This document shows, one piece after another, positions 1-8,368 of a stretch of 64,000 nt of DNA. Numbering within the stretch: position 1 is the first letter of the stretch; every line of letters begins with the position of its first letter. The notes under the pieces are model-generated. The model saw only the letters and a list, made by a program, of their open reading frames with translations. It was not told the origin of the DNA and ran no database searches. Position numbers and translations under genes: made by a program. The DNA comes from Paraburkholderia sediminicola (GTDB taxonomy: Bacteria > Pseudomonadota > Gammaproteobacteria > Burkholderiales > Burkholderiaceae), in assembly GCF_902859805.1 (NCBI RefSeq), contig NZ_CADIKC010000002.1, positions 434,001 through 498,000 of the forward strand, in the 5' to 3' direction.

Positions 1-171
1 TCGGTTGGCGCACCGGCGTCACAAAGCGGTCAGAGCGCGCGCACCGTCGCTGCCGAACACGACGACGTCACGGGCTCGCAAGAGGCCTATGGCGGCGTAG
101 TCGCAGGACTCTCCCAGGCGGGCAGCCGTGTCGCGGCGATGCCACGCGATAGCCTGTACGCGCATCGCTAG
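1..171 (+). CDS. DUF4148 family exported protein, C-terminal part (cut by window edge)
   Basis: The first frame is open from base 1 to the TAG at 169-171 and gives 56 residues ending in DSLYAHR. The complete DUF4148 protein near the right end of the window (63239-63592) ends in NSLYAHR, and both tails are Ala/Gly/Ser rich, so I read this as the end of a paralogous small exported protein whose start lies before the window. The family is common in Burkholderiales and has no established function. There is no start codon here, so length, signal peptide and operon position cannot be judged. The match rests mainly on the last seven residues, so moderate confidence. Confidence 0.6.
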   Translation, partial: SVGAPASQSGQSARTVAAEHDDVTGSQEAYGGVVAGLSQAGSRVAAMPRDSLYAHR

Positions 172-342
172 ATCGCGTGTCTTCTCGCTGCTGTGCTGTC
201 GCGCATCGTTGTTGCTCCTGCGCGGCGGCCACAGCGGCAAGGAGGGCTGCGCCGCAAGACCACTACGGTGCGAAAGAGCCGGGCCCGCTGAAATTGACAA
301 CCGGTTGCACGCGACACGGCAGCGGCCTGACTTTCACTACAT

Positions 343-363
343 TGCGATATAATCGCATGCGAT
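343..363. promoter_or_regulatory. Probable OhrR-type operator overlapping a -10 box
   Basis: TGCGAT is followed by ATA and ATCGCA (343-357), and this overlaps a perfect 12-base palindrome ATCGCATGCGAT (352-363). A TATAAT-like -10 box lies at 348-353 inside the repeat. The element ends 56 bases before the MarR/OhrR-like gene, so autorepression is the natural reading. OhrR operators in other bacteria are also palindromes overlapping core promoters. The exact protein bound is inferred. Confidence 0.5.
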
Positions 364-419
364 ACATGTCCGTTTCGTACGTCTTGTGAAACATCAGGCT
401 CCAGTCAAAGAGGATACAG

Positions 420-881
420 ATGAAATCCACCGATCAACCGGCACCCGCGAATCGAATGCTCTCCGACTATCTGTGCTTTGCGATCTACTCCGCGAACCTG
501 GCGTTCGGCAAGGCGTACAAGCCGATACTCGAGGAACTCGGGCTCACTTACACGCAATACATCACGATCATTGCGCTGTGGGAGACGGACCATCAGACCG
601 TCGGCGGACTGGGCGAGAAGCTGTTTCTCGAATCCAACACGCTTACGCCGATCCTGAAGAAGCTTGAGGTGATGGGTTATCTGGAAAGATTGCGCGATCC
701 CGAAGACGAGCGTCAGGTGCGTGTCAGTCTGACGAAAAGTGGACGACGCTTGCGCGAAAAAGCCCTGAAAATGGACCTCGTCGAGGCAACGGGCCTCGCG
801 CCCGACGAGTTCGCGAAGATGCAGAAGGCAATCGTGACGTTGCGGAACAATCTTATCAAGTCAGTCGAAGACGGCGAATGA
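420..881 (+). CDS. MarR family regulator, OhrR-like peroxide sensor
   Basis: The 153-residue protein has the winged-helix layout of MarR proteins. Its N-terminal segment (LCFAIYSAN, then KAYKPILEELGLTYTQY) is typical of the OhrR branch. Cys19 sits where OhrR carries the cysteine that is oxidised by organic hydroperoxides. The recognition helix (LFLESNTLTPILKKLE) and the wing (DPEDERQVRVSLT) are intact. The start ATG follows AAAGAGGATACAG, which offers a usable ribosome site. An inverted repeat overlaps the promoter. No ohr gene lies next to it here; it may be in the sequence before the window or elsewhere, so the regulated gene is unknown. Family call strong, peroxide sensing inferred. Confidence 0.85.
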   Translation: MKSTDQPAPANRMLSDYLCFAIYSANLAFGKAYKPILEELGLTYTQYITIIALWETDHQTVGGLGEKLFLESNTLTPILKKLEVMGYLERLRDPEDERQVRVSLTKSGRRLREKALKMDLVEATGLAPDEFAKMQKAIVTLRNNLIKSVEDGE

Positions 882-895
882 GCGCTCACGCGTGA

Positions 896-1783
896 CTAGT
901 TTGTTGTGTGGACCGTGAGCTCCTCGAACGCCGAAACAATGCCCTCAATCATGGCTGCGATGCGCGCGGTATGCCGAAGGTCCTGATGCGTGACGAGCCA
1001 GGTTTCATACACTGCCCCACGCGTAGGTTCCGGCCATAACTGCACGAGGCCGTCGCGCTCAGCCAGATGGATCGGCAGCTCACCGATGCCAATACCGGCC
1101 TTCACCGCGGTACGCAGCATGAGGCTGGAATTGAAAGTCGATACGATGCGCCCCGCGTGTACCGGCTCGCCCGAGAGCGTGAGTGATCGACTAGCGGTCC
1201 AGCTTCCCTGATAGACGACAAGATCGTGGCCCTCGAATGCGGAGCCAGGAACGGGCTTGCCGTGCCGCTCGAGATAAGCATTCGATGCAAAGAGCGCCAT
1301 GGGCCAGCGCGCCAGGCGCCGCGCGACAAGATCGGGATTGTCCGGCCTGACTGACCGGACCGCGATATCCGCTTCACGCCTGGCCAGATTCAGCATGCGC
1401 GTCGACGTGTCCAGCAGGACGCGCACTTCGGGATGCGCAGCGTGCAGGCGTTCGATAGCGGGCAGCAGAAAATCGAGCGCGATCGAGTCTGTACTGGTGA
1501 CTCTTACGTCTCCCGCAAGCCGTGTATCCGTGCCCTGAGTTCGTCTGACGAGTTCGTGCGCGGACTGTTCCATTTTCTCCGCCGATTTCAGCGCGGCCTC
1601 CCCTGCCGCAGTCAACGCATAACCCTCCGAGGTGCGCAGAAAAAGCGTTGCCCGCAGGGCGTGCTCCAGCGCCGCAATCCGCCTGCCGACTGTCGCCTGA
1701 TCGAGATTGAGCGTCCGCGCCGCTCCACGAAGCGTTTTTTCGCGCTCCACCGCGAGAAACACTCGCGCATCGTCCCAGTTCAT
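896..1783 (-). CDS. LysR family transcriptional regulator
   Basis: This is a 295-residue LysR regulator. The N-terminal helix-turn-helix runs over about residues 3-60 (DDARVFLAVEREKTLRGAAR, then DQATVGRRIAALE), followed by an effector-binding domain. I start at the ATG encoding MNWDDARV because AGGAGG lies eight bases upstream; an in-frame ATG seven codons earlier lacks such a site. The gene is divergent from the MDR oxidoreductase at 1935, with about 150 bases between them holding two palindromes, so it probably controls that gene and itself. The HTH with VGRRI and the short N-terminus resemble LysR proteins that act on neighbouring oxidoreductases. The effector is unknown. Confidence 0.9.
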   Translation of the reverse strand: MNWDDARVFLAVEREKTLRGAARTLNLDQATVGRRIAALEHALRATLFLRTSEGYALTAAGEAALKSAEKMEQSAHELVRRTQGTDTRLAGDVRVTSTDSIALDFLLPAIERLHAAHPEVRVLLDTSTRMLNLARREADIAVRSVRPDNPDLVARRLARWPMALFASNAYLERHGKPVPGSAFEGHDLVVYQGSWTASRSLTLSGEPVHAGRIVSTFNSSLMLRTAVKAGIGIGELPIHLAERDGLVQLWPEPTRGAVYETWLVTHQDLRHTARIAAMIEGIVSAFEELTVHTTN

Positions 1784-1797
1784 CGTGCCACCCTCCT

Positions 1798-1844
1798 GAT
1801 GCAAATTTGCATCTCACCACATGAATAATGCTGCGTTTATTCAT
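1798..1844. promoter_or_regulatory. Two palindromes in the LysR/oxidoreductase intergenic region
   Basis: A perfect 16-base palindrome, GATGCAAATTTGCATC, occupies 1798-1813. An inverted repeat ATGAATAA-N8-TTATTCAT occupies 1821-1844. A TATACT -10-like box at 1858-1863 faces the oxidoreductase and has no good -35, as expected of an activator-dependent promoter. The second repeat ends 14 bases before that box, so it is the better activation site; the first may serve autoregulation of the LysR gene. Confidence 0.5.
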
Positions 1845-1934
1845 CAATGTCGATGCCTATACTGAGTGCAAGAGTTCCTCGCCAAGTGATCCGACCGGAT
1901 CAAACGAGCCTCATCAAACGAAGGAGTGGTATCC

Positions 1935-2966
1935 ATGTCTGCTTCAACTTATCGCGTACCGTCGACCATGACGGCGATTGAAATCAAACAGCCCGGCGGT
2001 CCTGAAGTCCTGGTGCCGGCTACGCGCCCGGTGCCGGTGCCTCACGCCGATCAGGTTCTGATTCGCATCCACGCGGCTGCTGTGAACGGCCCGGACGTTT
2101 TCCAGCGCAAAGGGCTGTATGATCCGCCCCCCGGCGCTTCGGACATTCCCGGGCTGGAAGTGGCAGGTCAAGTAGTTGCCGTCGGCGCCGACGTGTCCCA
2201 ATTCCAGATCGGTGACCTGGTGTGCGCATTGATTCCCGGCGGTGGCTACGCGGAATATGCCGTCGCGCACGCCTGCAACACGATGCATATCCCCAAAGGC
2301 CTGACCTTGGTGGAAGCGGGCGCCATGCCCGAAACGTTCATGACGGTATGGCTGAACCTGTTCCAGCGCGGCAAGCTGGTTGCCGGCGAATCGGTGTTGA
2401 TCCATGGCGGCGCCTCCGGTATCGGCACCACGGCGACCATGCTGGCGAAGGCATTCGGTGCAGCGAAAATCATCACGACCGTGGGCTCGCAGGCACATCG
2501 GGAGGCCAGCCTGGCGCTCGGCGCAGACCTCGCGATCGAATACCGCGAGGACGATTTCGTCGCCGAAACCAGGCGGTTTACCGAGGAAAAAGGCGTCGAC
2601 GTGATCCTCGACATCATTGCCGGCGACTACGTGGCGAGAAACTATGAGGCCGCAGCCATGGACGGACGGATCCTCCAGGTGGGCGTGATCAAGGGGCCGG
2701 CGAAGGATCTGAATCTCGTGCCGATGCTGACGAAGCGTCTGACGCATATGGGCTCGACATTGCGCTCACGCACCTCCGCGGACAAGGCGGCTATCGTCAA
2801 TGAACTCGAGCAACATGTCTGGCCGCACTTCGAGAGCGGCAAGATCAAACCGGTTGTCTACAAGACCTTCGCGCTGGCCGACGCTCGCGGTGCTCACGAG
2901 CTGATCGACTCCGGCACCCACTTTGGAAAAATCGTCCTGACTACAGGTGCCGATCTTATTGGCTGA
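1935..2966 (+). CDS. NADPH:quinone reductase-like MDR oxidoreductase
   Basis: This 343-residue member of the medium-chain dehydrogenase/reductase superfamily resembles the zinc-free quinone oxidoreductases (QOR/PIG3 type). The N-terminal GroES-like domain contains AAAVNGPDVFQRKGLY and GLEVAGQVVAVG. The Rossmann domain carries the nucleotide loop IHGGASGIGTTA near residues 155-167. The cysteines that would ligand zinc in alcohol dehydrogenases are missing. I use the ATG at 1935, nine codon-bases behind AAGGAG; a GTG three codons earlier lies inside the ribosome site. It is divergent from a LysR regulator, and a strong hairpin follows its stop. The likely reaction is NADPH-dependent reduction of a quinone or enone; the substrate is not predictable. 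Confidence 0.88.
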   Translation: MSASTYRVPSTMTAIEIKQPGGPEVLVPATRPVPVPHADQVLIRIHAAAVNGPDVFQRKGLYDPPPGASDIPGLEVAGQVVAVGADVSQFQIGDLVCALIPGGGYAEYAVAHACNTMHIPKGLTLVEAGAMPETFMTVWLNLFQRGKLVAGESVLIHGGASGIGTTATMLAKAFGAAKIITTVGSQAHREASLALGADLAIEYREDDFVAETRRFTEEKGVDVILDIIAGDYVARNYEAAAMDGRILQVGVIKGPAKDLNLVPMLTKRLTHMGSTLRSRTSADKAAIVNELEQHVWPHFESGKIKPVVYKTFALADARGAHELIDSGTHFGKIVLTTGADLIG

Positions 2967-2971
2967 AGGCT

Positions 2972-2995
2972 GGCTTGCCGCCACGGCGGCAAGCC
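2972..2995 (+). terminator. Hairpin terminator after the MDR gene
   Basis: GGCTTGCCGCC (2972-2982) and its exact complement GGCGGCAAGCC (2985-2995) form an 11-base-pair stem six bases after the stop codon. There is no clear T-run, so termination may be incomplete or factor-assisted. Confidence 0.6.
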
Positions 2996-3251
2996 TCTCG
3001 CCATATCCATCACTGGCGCCATCGTCTGAGCCAGACGCAGTTTTTTGGACCAATCGCCATCAAGTAACGCTTCACATCGCCGTTAACAAGGTTGAATGGG
3101 CGTTACGAAATTGCAGTTGCAACGCGTAGCAAGGTTGGCACGTAGCGTACGCGCCGGCAAAGGGAGACCCCTATAACAACTCGAGACGATGGTTGCCATG
3201 AAACGACTGGCATCCGGCTATCGTCCGGAGAAAAGACGGACATAAAAAGTA

Positions 3252-4883
3252 ATGAAGCGACGTCTGATGCAATGCCTCTCGGGGATGGCATTAATAGCTG
3301 CGGCCGCAAGTGCGTTTGCCGACGACGGTTTCACCATCACGCGTTTCGAGGTGGAGGGGAACAGCCTCTTGCCTGCCGACGAAGTGCAACGCCTGCTGCA
3401 GCCGATGAGCGGGCCGCACCGCGTCTACGGCGACATTCAGCACGCGCTCGAAGCGCTCGAAAATGCCTACCGCAAGGCGGGTTACACCGCGGTGCAGGTC
3501 AATGTGCCCGAGCAGGAACTGACCAGCGGCGTCGTCAGGCTCCAGGTGACCGAAAACCGGATTGGCAAGATCACTGTCACCGGCAACCAGCACTTCAGCG
3601 AAAAGAACATCCTTGCCGGTCTGCCGCAACTGCAGAGCGGCCAGTCGCCGAACCTGCGCGCAATCTCCGAGTCGGTGCAACTGAGCAACGACAACCCGGC
3701 CAAGCAGGTCGGCGTAACGCTTGAGAACGGCAGCGAACCCGGCACGGTCGACGCGGAAGTCAAAGTGGTGGACGACAATCCGCTGCACATCTTCGCAACG
3801 ATCGACAACACCGGCGCGGCCTCCACCGGCCGCTGGCGCACCGGTGTCGCCATTCAGGACGCCAACCTGTTCGGTCTCGATCAGGTCGGCACGCTGGCGT
3901 ACACGACATCCCCGGACAGCCCGAGCGGCGTAAGAGTCAACGTCTACTCTGTCGGCTATCGGATTCCGCTGTACAGCCTCGGCGACAACCTTGATTTCTT
4001 CTACGGCAAGTCGAGCATCAACACGCCAAGCTCATCGCCGACACTGGGCGGTCTGCTCGGATTAACCGGCAAGGGCGACATCTACGGCTTCCGCTGGAAT
4101 CACTTCTTCGCCCGCCGCGGCGAGACCACCAGCAAGCTGATATTCGGTTTCGACTACAAGAAAATCGATTCAACCTGCAACGTCAACGGCGTGCAGTTGA
4201 GCACGGCGGGACCGACCCCGCCCGTCGCGTCCTGCGTGCCGTACACCACGATGCCTTTCAGCCTGACGTATAGCAGCCAGACGCTTGGCGTCGGACAAAG
4301 CATCGATTACGACATCGGCCTCTCGCGCAACGTGGCGACCGGCTCGCAATACACCAACACGGACGGACGCACCGATCGGTATTCGTACCTGACGCCCGGC
4401 AGCCGCGATACCGTCGACGGTTTCATGATCCTGCGCGGCGACGCGTCGATCATCAGGAGCTTTGCCAACGACTGGCAGTGGCGTGTTGCAAGTTCGATGC
4501 AAGCCACGAGGAACCCCTTGGTGTCGTCGGAGCAGTTCGGCCTGGTTGGCATTTACGCTGTGCGCGGTTTCACCGAGCGCGCGGTAACTGCCGACAGCGG
4601 CGTGTTCGCCAACGCCGAGATCTACACGCCCCCGCTCGTCAGCAAGGGCAACCTGCGCCTTCTGGCCTTCTTTGACTGGGGCTATGGCAACAACAGCCAT
4701 GTCGGCAGCAGCGGCATTCCGGCGAACCTGAACGTATCGAGCGTGGGTGTCGGCGCGCGCTACGTCTTCGGCCGTAACGTCAATGTCCGGTTCGACGTTG
4801 CGCGAGTCGACGCGGCCGGCAATTCACTCACCGAGAAGCGCGGCGACTTCCACGCCGACGTCAGCGCAAGCCTGGGCTTTTGA
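3252..4883 (+). CDS. TpsB two-partner secretion transporter (ShlB/FhaC family)
   Basis: This 543-residue outer-membrane protein exports the partner adhesin encoded just downstream. A signal peptide covers about residues 1-23 (ends ASAFA before DDGF). Two POTRA domains follow: the first about 27-100 (ITRFEVEGNSLLPADEV), the second about 103-175 (ITVTGNQHFSEKNIL). The remainder is a beta barrel that ends in LGF, with the terminal phenylalanine recognised by BAM. The segment FFARRGETTSKLIFGFDYKK lies in the barrel; a VRG(F/Y) motif (YAVRGF, near residue 437) matches the conserved loop-6 motif of the Omp85/TpsB superfamily. The adhesin gene starts one base after its stop, which indicates one transcript and coupled translation. 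Confidence 0.93.
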   Translation: MKRRLMQCLSGMALIAAAASAFADDGFTITRFEVEGNSLLPADEVQRLLQPMSGPHRVYGDIQHALEALENAYRKAGYTAVQVNVPEQELTSGVVRLQVTENRIGKITVTGNQHFSEKNILAGLPQLQSGQSPNLRAISESVQLSNDNPAKQVGVTLENGSEPGTVDAEVKVVDDNPLHIFATIDNTGAASTGRWRTGVAIQDANLFGLDQVGTLAYTTSPDSPSGVRVNVYSVGYRIPLYSLGDNLDFFYGKSSINTPSSSPTLGGLLGLTGKGDIYGFRWNHFFARRGETTSKLIFGFDYKKIDSTCNVNGVQLSTAGPTPPVASCVPYTTMPFSLTYSSQTLGVGQSIDYDIGLSRNVATGSQYTNTDGRTDRYSYLTPGSRDTVDGFMILRGDASIIRSFANDWQWRVASSMQATRNPLVSSEQFGLVGIYAVRGFTERAVTADSGVFANAEIYTPPLVSKGNLRLLAFFDWGYGNNSHVGSSGIPANLNVSSVGVGARYVFGRNVNVRFDVARVDAAGNSLTEKRGDFHADVSASLGF

Positions 4884-4884
4884 T

Positions 4885-7800
4885 ATGACAAATCGAAATC
4901 AATCGAATGTGCGGATGGCCTTCTCGCCATTGCGCATGTCGGCGATGGCCGTCGCGGCCATGCTCCTGACGTGGAATATGCCATCCATGGCGGCAGCGCC
5001 CGCGGCAAACGCCCTGCCGACTGGCGGCAAGGTGACGTACGGCGCCGCCACGATCACGCAAAATGGCAATGCGCTCAACATTAACCAGAGCAGCGGTTCG
5101 GCGATTGCGAGCTTCGGTACGTTCAGCATCGGCGCCAATGCGGTAGTCAACATCAATCAGCCCGGGGCAGCATCGTCATTCCTCGCGCGCGTGACCGGTT
5201 CGGATCCTTCCCAGATCTACGGCCTGCTCAAGTCCAACGGCGCGGTCGCGCTGATCAATCAGAACGGCATTCTGGTCGGGCCGTCCGGCGTGGTCGACGT
5301 GTCGCGGTTCATTGCCAGCACGCTCAACATCAGCGACAGCAATTTTCTGGCGGGACGGCTGACTTTCAATACCGGCGACGTGGCGGGCCGTGTCGAGAAT
5401 CAGGGCGTCATCAAGACGGCCAGCGGCGGCAGTGTCTACCTGATCGGCGCCGACGTGAAGAACAGCGGCGTCATCACGAACCCGAACGGCGAAGTGCTGC
5501 TGGCAGCCGGGCAGACCGTGCAGCTTGTCGACACCGGCACACCGGGTGTGACGGTCAACGTGACCGGCACCGCCGGCAACGTGACCAACCTCGGCAACAT
5601 CGCAGCGGAAGCGGGCAGCATCGGCGTGGCGGCCGGTCTCATCAACAACAGCGGCGCCATCAACGCCAGCAGCGTGGTGAATCAGGGCGGCCGCATCTTC
5701 CTGCGTGCCTCGCAAAATCTGACCACGACGGCAAGCTCCAGCATTACGGCCGACGGTGCGGCCCAGGGCGGCAATATCGCGTTGTACTCGGACAAGCTTG
5801 CGTATCTCGACGGCGATATCTCGGCGACCGGCCATGCAGGACGAGGCGGCTATGTCGAGACATCGGGCAAGCAGTCGCTCGATGTGGTGAAGCTGCCGAC
5901 CGTCGGCGCGGGCGGCGAGTGGTACATCGATCCGTATTCCCTCGAAGTGGTGACGGGGAGCACCAGTAATGCGTCGAACTCGGAGAACGTGATCACCTCG
6001 ACGGGTTCGGGCTCCACCATCAGCGCCAGCACGGTGTCGAGCGCGCTCAACAGCGGCACCAATGTCGCCCTCGCCACCGGCGCCGACGGCGGAACCACCG
6101 GCGGCGACATCACCGTCAGCGCCGCCATCAACAAAACCGGCGGCTCAGCGGCATCCCTGACCCTGAACGCCGACGGCAACATCAACATCAACGCCGATAT
6201 CACCAGCACCGCGAGCACGCTCGCGCTGAATCTCAACACCAACGTCAACGGCATTGAAAGCGGCACCCACGCGGTGACCGTGAGCAACGCCACGCTCGGC
6301 CTCAACGGCGGGGCGCTGACCGTCAGTGACGGGCTGGGCGGGTCCGGCAACGGCAGTCTGACCAGCAGCGGTACGTTGTCGCTGACCAATGCCACCGTGC
6401 ACGCCGCTTCGTTCGTCAACACCGGAACGGCCACGTTTGCCAACGTGACGGGATCGGTTAGCAATGTCAGCAACCAGGGCAACCTGTCGATGACATCAGG
6501 CAGTTCACTTGGCGGCGAAGGACTCACCAATACCGGTAACCTCACGTTGAGCAACAGCGCGTTGAGTTTCGGCACGTTCACCAACGACACCGGAGGCTAT
6601 CTCTCCGGTACCGGCACGATTTCGGTAGGGTCGTCCGGCACGGGCGTCCTGCTCAACAACGGCACGATCTCTCCTGGCGGCGATGGCGTGATAGGTTCGC
6701 TGTCGATCAACGGCGGCTATAGCCAGGGTTCCACCGGCACGCTGCTGATCGACATCGCCTCCGCCAGCAGCTACGACACGCTGACCTATTCCGCGCCGTC
6801 CCTCTCGCTGGGTGGGACGCTACAAACAAATCTGCTGGGCGCTTATGTCCCGACGTTAGGGACGACCTTTGCCGCACTTTCAGGCCCTGTCAGCAGTACC
6901 CCTCTCGGTTTATTCCGTCATGTCCTCGGCAACGTAATCAATAACGGCGGCGCCCTGCAGATGGTCAAGGCGGTCTACAACAGCTCGGGGCCTGACGTGT
7001 TGCTAGTCATGGCGGGATCGGAGAACATCACTTATACGGGCACCGCCGAGAGTCTGTGGGGCAACCCGTCTTTCTGGTCTACCCACTACTTCCCGACGGC
7101 CATCGACAACGTCATCGTGGCTGCGGGCGGACGCCTGGCGCATGGTTATTACGACGGTGTCGATACGGTCAACAGCATCACGTTCAACACTGGCTCCAGC
7201 CTGTACATGTCGGGCGGCACGCTTAACGTGACCAACATCAGCGGCAGTGGCAGCGTCGCTCTCGGCGGCGGCGTGCTGGGTTATACCGGCACCGCCAACC
7301 TGGCTGCGCTGTCATTGACCGACGGGGGAAGCATGGTCGGCAGCGGCAGCGGTTCCCAGCTCAATGTCAGCGACAGCTTTTCGCAAAACGGCGGCTCGAT
7401 CTCGACCAGCGGCGATATGTCCGTGACACAGAGCACAGGTGACCTGACGGTGGGCGATATCACCGCGCGCAACCTGACGCTGAGCGCGGCAAACGGGGCG
7501 ATATCCCAGCAGTTCTCGCCACTGCACGTCACGCAACAGCTGAAGACGGCGTCAGCCAATGGCACGACCCTGACGATGGCCGGCAATCAGATCGCCGGCG
7601 TTTCCGCCAGCAACGCGACCACCGGCGATATCGCGATCGTCAATCAACTCGACACTACCGATACCAGCGCGGTGAATGTCAGCCGCATCAACAACGCCGG
7701 TGGCAACGTCAGCGTCGCCAACACCGGCGCGATGATCATCGGCGCGGGCGGTGTCAATGCGACGGGCGGCATCAACCTGTCGGTCGCCAACACCGGTGCT

Positions 7801-8358
7801 CCGACCGACAATCTCACGCTCAACGGCGCGCTTGCGTCCGCTGGGGGGAACATCAACGCGTTCGCCGGCAACAGCATATCGGTCAATGCGAACGTCGCAA
7901 CATCGGCACCCGGAGTGGTCACACTCACGGCCGCCAATGGTGCCGTAATGTATGCGGCCGGCGTCAGCATTTCCGACGCCGGCGGTACCGTTGTGCCAGT
8001 GCCGGTGGTGCCGCCGGTTGTGACGCCGGTCGTGCCACCTGTGACGCCCGTGACATCTACGACCTCCACGACTCCGGCTACGCCTGATTCTTCGCAAACG
8101 GCGGCGGCTGCGGTCGCGCAATCGGCGACATCAGTATCGAATGCCGTTGTTCAGGCTGTGACGACGGCACCGGCCGTCACCACGACCGTCACGATTGCCA
8201 CACCGTCAACCAGCACGAGCAGTTCAACGTCCGCGGAACCCATGACAGTTGGCGGTGAGGCGGGCACGTTCGGCGGCACCGACACGTCGACCAATTCGAG
8301 CCAAAGCACCGACAAAAGCGGCGCCAAATCCGCCACGGCAAAACTATATTGCAGCTGA
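4885..8358 (+). CDS. TpsA filamentous haemagglutinin-like secreted adhesin
   Basis: This 1157-residue protein is exported through the upstream TpsB. It has an extended N-terminal signal region (about 1-40, ending SMAAAPAANA) and then the TPS secretion domain, about residues 42-290, recognisable by GGKVTYGAATI, SGSAIASFGTFSIG and NQNGILVGPSGVVDVSRFI. The body is Asn/Gly/Ser/Thr-rich and beta-helical in character. The segment GGEWYIDPYSLEVV near residues 345-360 marks the end of the conserved part. A Pro/Val-rich linker (PVPVVPPVVTPVVPPV) is followed by a Ser/Thr-rich tail that ends in LYCS. The start ATG lies one base after the tpsB stop; a longer reading begins inside tpsB and is rejected. 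At this length it is nearer HMW-type adhesins than the very large FhaB or CDI toxins, and I see no C-terminal toxin domain. Confidence 0.92.
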   Translation: MTNRNQSNVRMAFSPLRMSAMAVAAMLLTWNMPSMAAAPAANALPTGGKVTYGAATITQNGNALNINQSSGSAIASFGTFSIGANAVVNINQPGAASSFLARVTGSDPSQIYGLLKSNGAVALINQNGILVGPSGVVDVSRFIASTLNISDSNFLAGRLTFNTGDVAGRVENQGVIKTASGGSVYLIGADVKNSGVITNPNGEVLLAAGQTVQLVDTGTPGVTVNVTGTAGNVTNLGNIAAEAGSIGVAAGLINNSGAINASSVVNQGGRIFLRASQNLTTTASSSITADGAAQGGNIALYSDKLAYLDGDISATGHAGRGGYVETSGKQSLDVVKLPTVGAGGEWYIDPYSLEVVTGSTSNASNSENVITSTGSGSTISASTVSSALNSGTNVALATGADGGTTGGDITVSAAINKTGGSAASLTLNADGNININADITSTASTLALNLNTNVNGIESGTHAVTVSNATLGLNGGALTVSDGLGGSGNGSLTSSGTLSLTNATVHAASFVNTGTATFANVTGSVSNVSNQGNLSMTSGSSLGGEGLTNTGNLTLSNSALSFGTFTNDTGGYLSGTGTISVGSSGTGVLLNNGTISPGGDGVIGSLSINGGYSQGSTGTLLIDIASASSYDTLTYSAPSLSLGGTLQTNLLGAYVPTLGTTFAALSGPVSSTPLGLFRHVLGNVINNGGALQMVKAVYNSSGPDVLLVMAGSENITYTGTAESLWGNPSFWSTHYFPTAIDNVIVAAGGRLAHGYYDGVDTVNSITFNTGSSLYMSGGTLNVTNISGSGSVALGGGVLGYTGTANLAALSLTDGGSMVGSGSGSQLNVSDSFSQNGGSISTSGDMSVTQSTGDLTVGDITARNLTLSAANGAISQQFSPLHVTQQLKTASANGTTLTMAGNQIAGVSASNATTGDIAIVNQLDTTDTSAVNVSRINNAGGNVSVANTGAMIIGAGGVNATGGINLSVANTGAPTDNLTLNGALASAGGNINAFAGNSISVNANVATSAPGVVTLTAANGAVMYAAGVSISDAGGTVVPVPVVPPVVTPVVPPVTPVTSTTSTTPATPDSSQTAAAAVAQSATSVSNAVVQAVTTAPAVTTTVTIATPSTSTSSSTSAEPMTVGGEAGTFGGTDTSTNSSQSTDKSGAKSATAKLYCS

Positions 8359-8368
8359 TATCCCGACC

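Noticed and set aside
19..300. A 93-codon minus-strand frame at the left edge
   Set aside because: No family features; the plus-strand DUF4148 tail explains the coding signal in the first part.
4747..4884. An earlier start of the adhesin inside tpsB
   Set aside because: It would add basic residues before a normal secretion signal; the ATG after the tpsB stop fits.
5850..6590. A 246-codon minus-strand frame in the adhesin gene
   Set aside because: Low-complexity Thr/Val/Leu product is the antisense of the Asn/Gly/Ser-rich beta-helix.
4885..8358. Contact-dependent inhibition toxin (CdiA-like)
   Set aside because: Too short, lacks a VENN-type pretoxin motif or variable toxin end, and no immunity gene follows.
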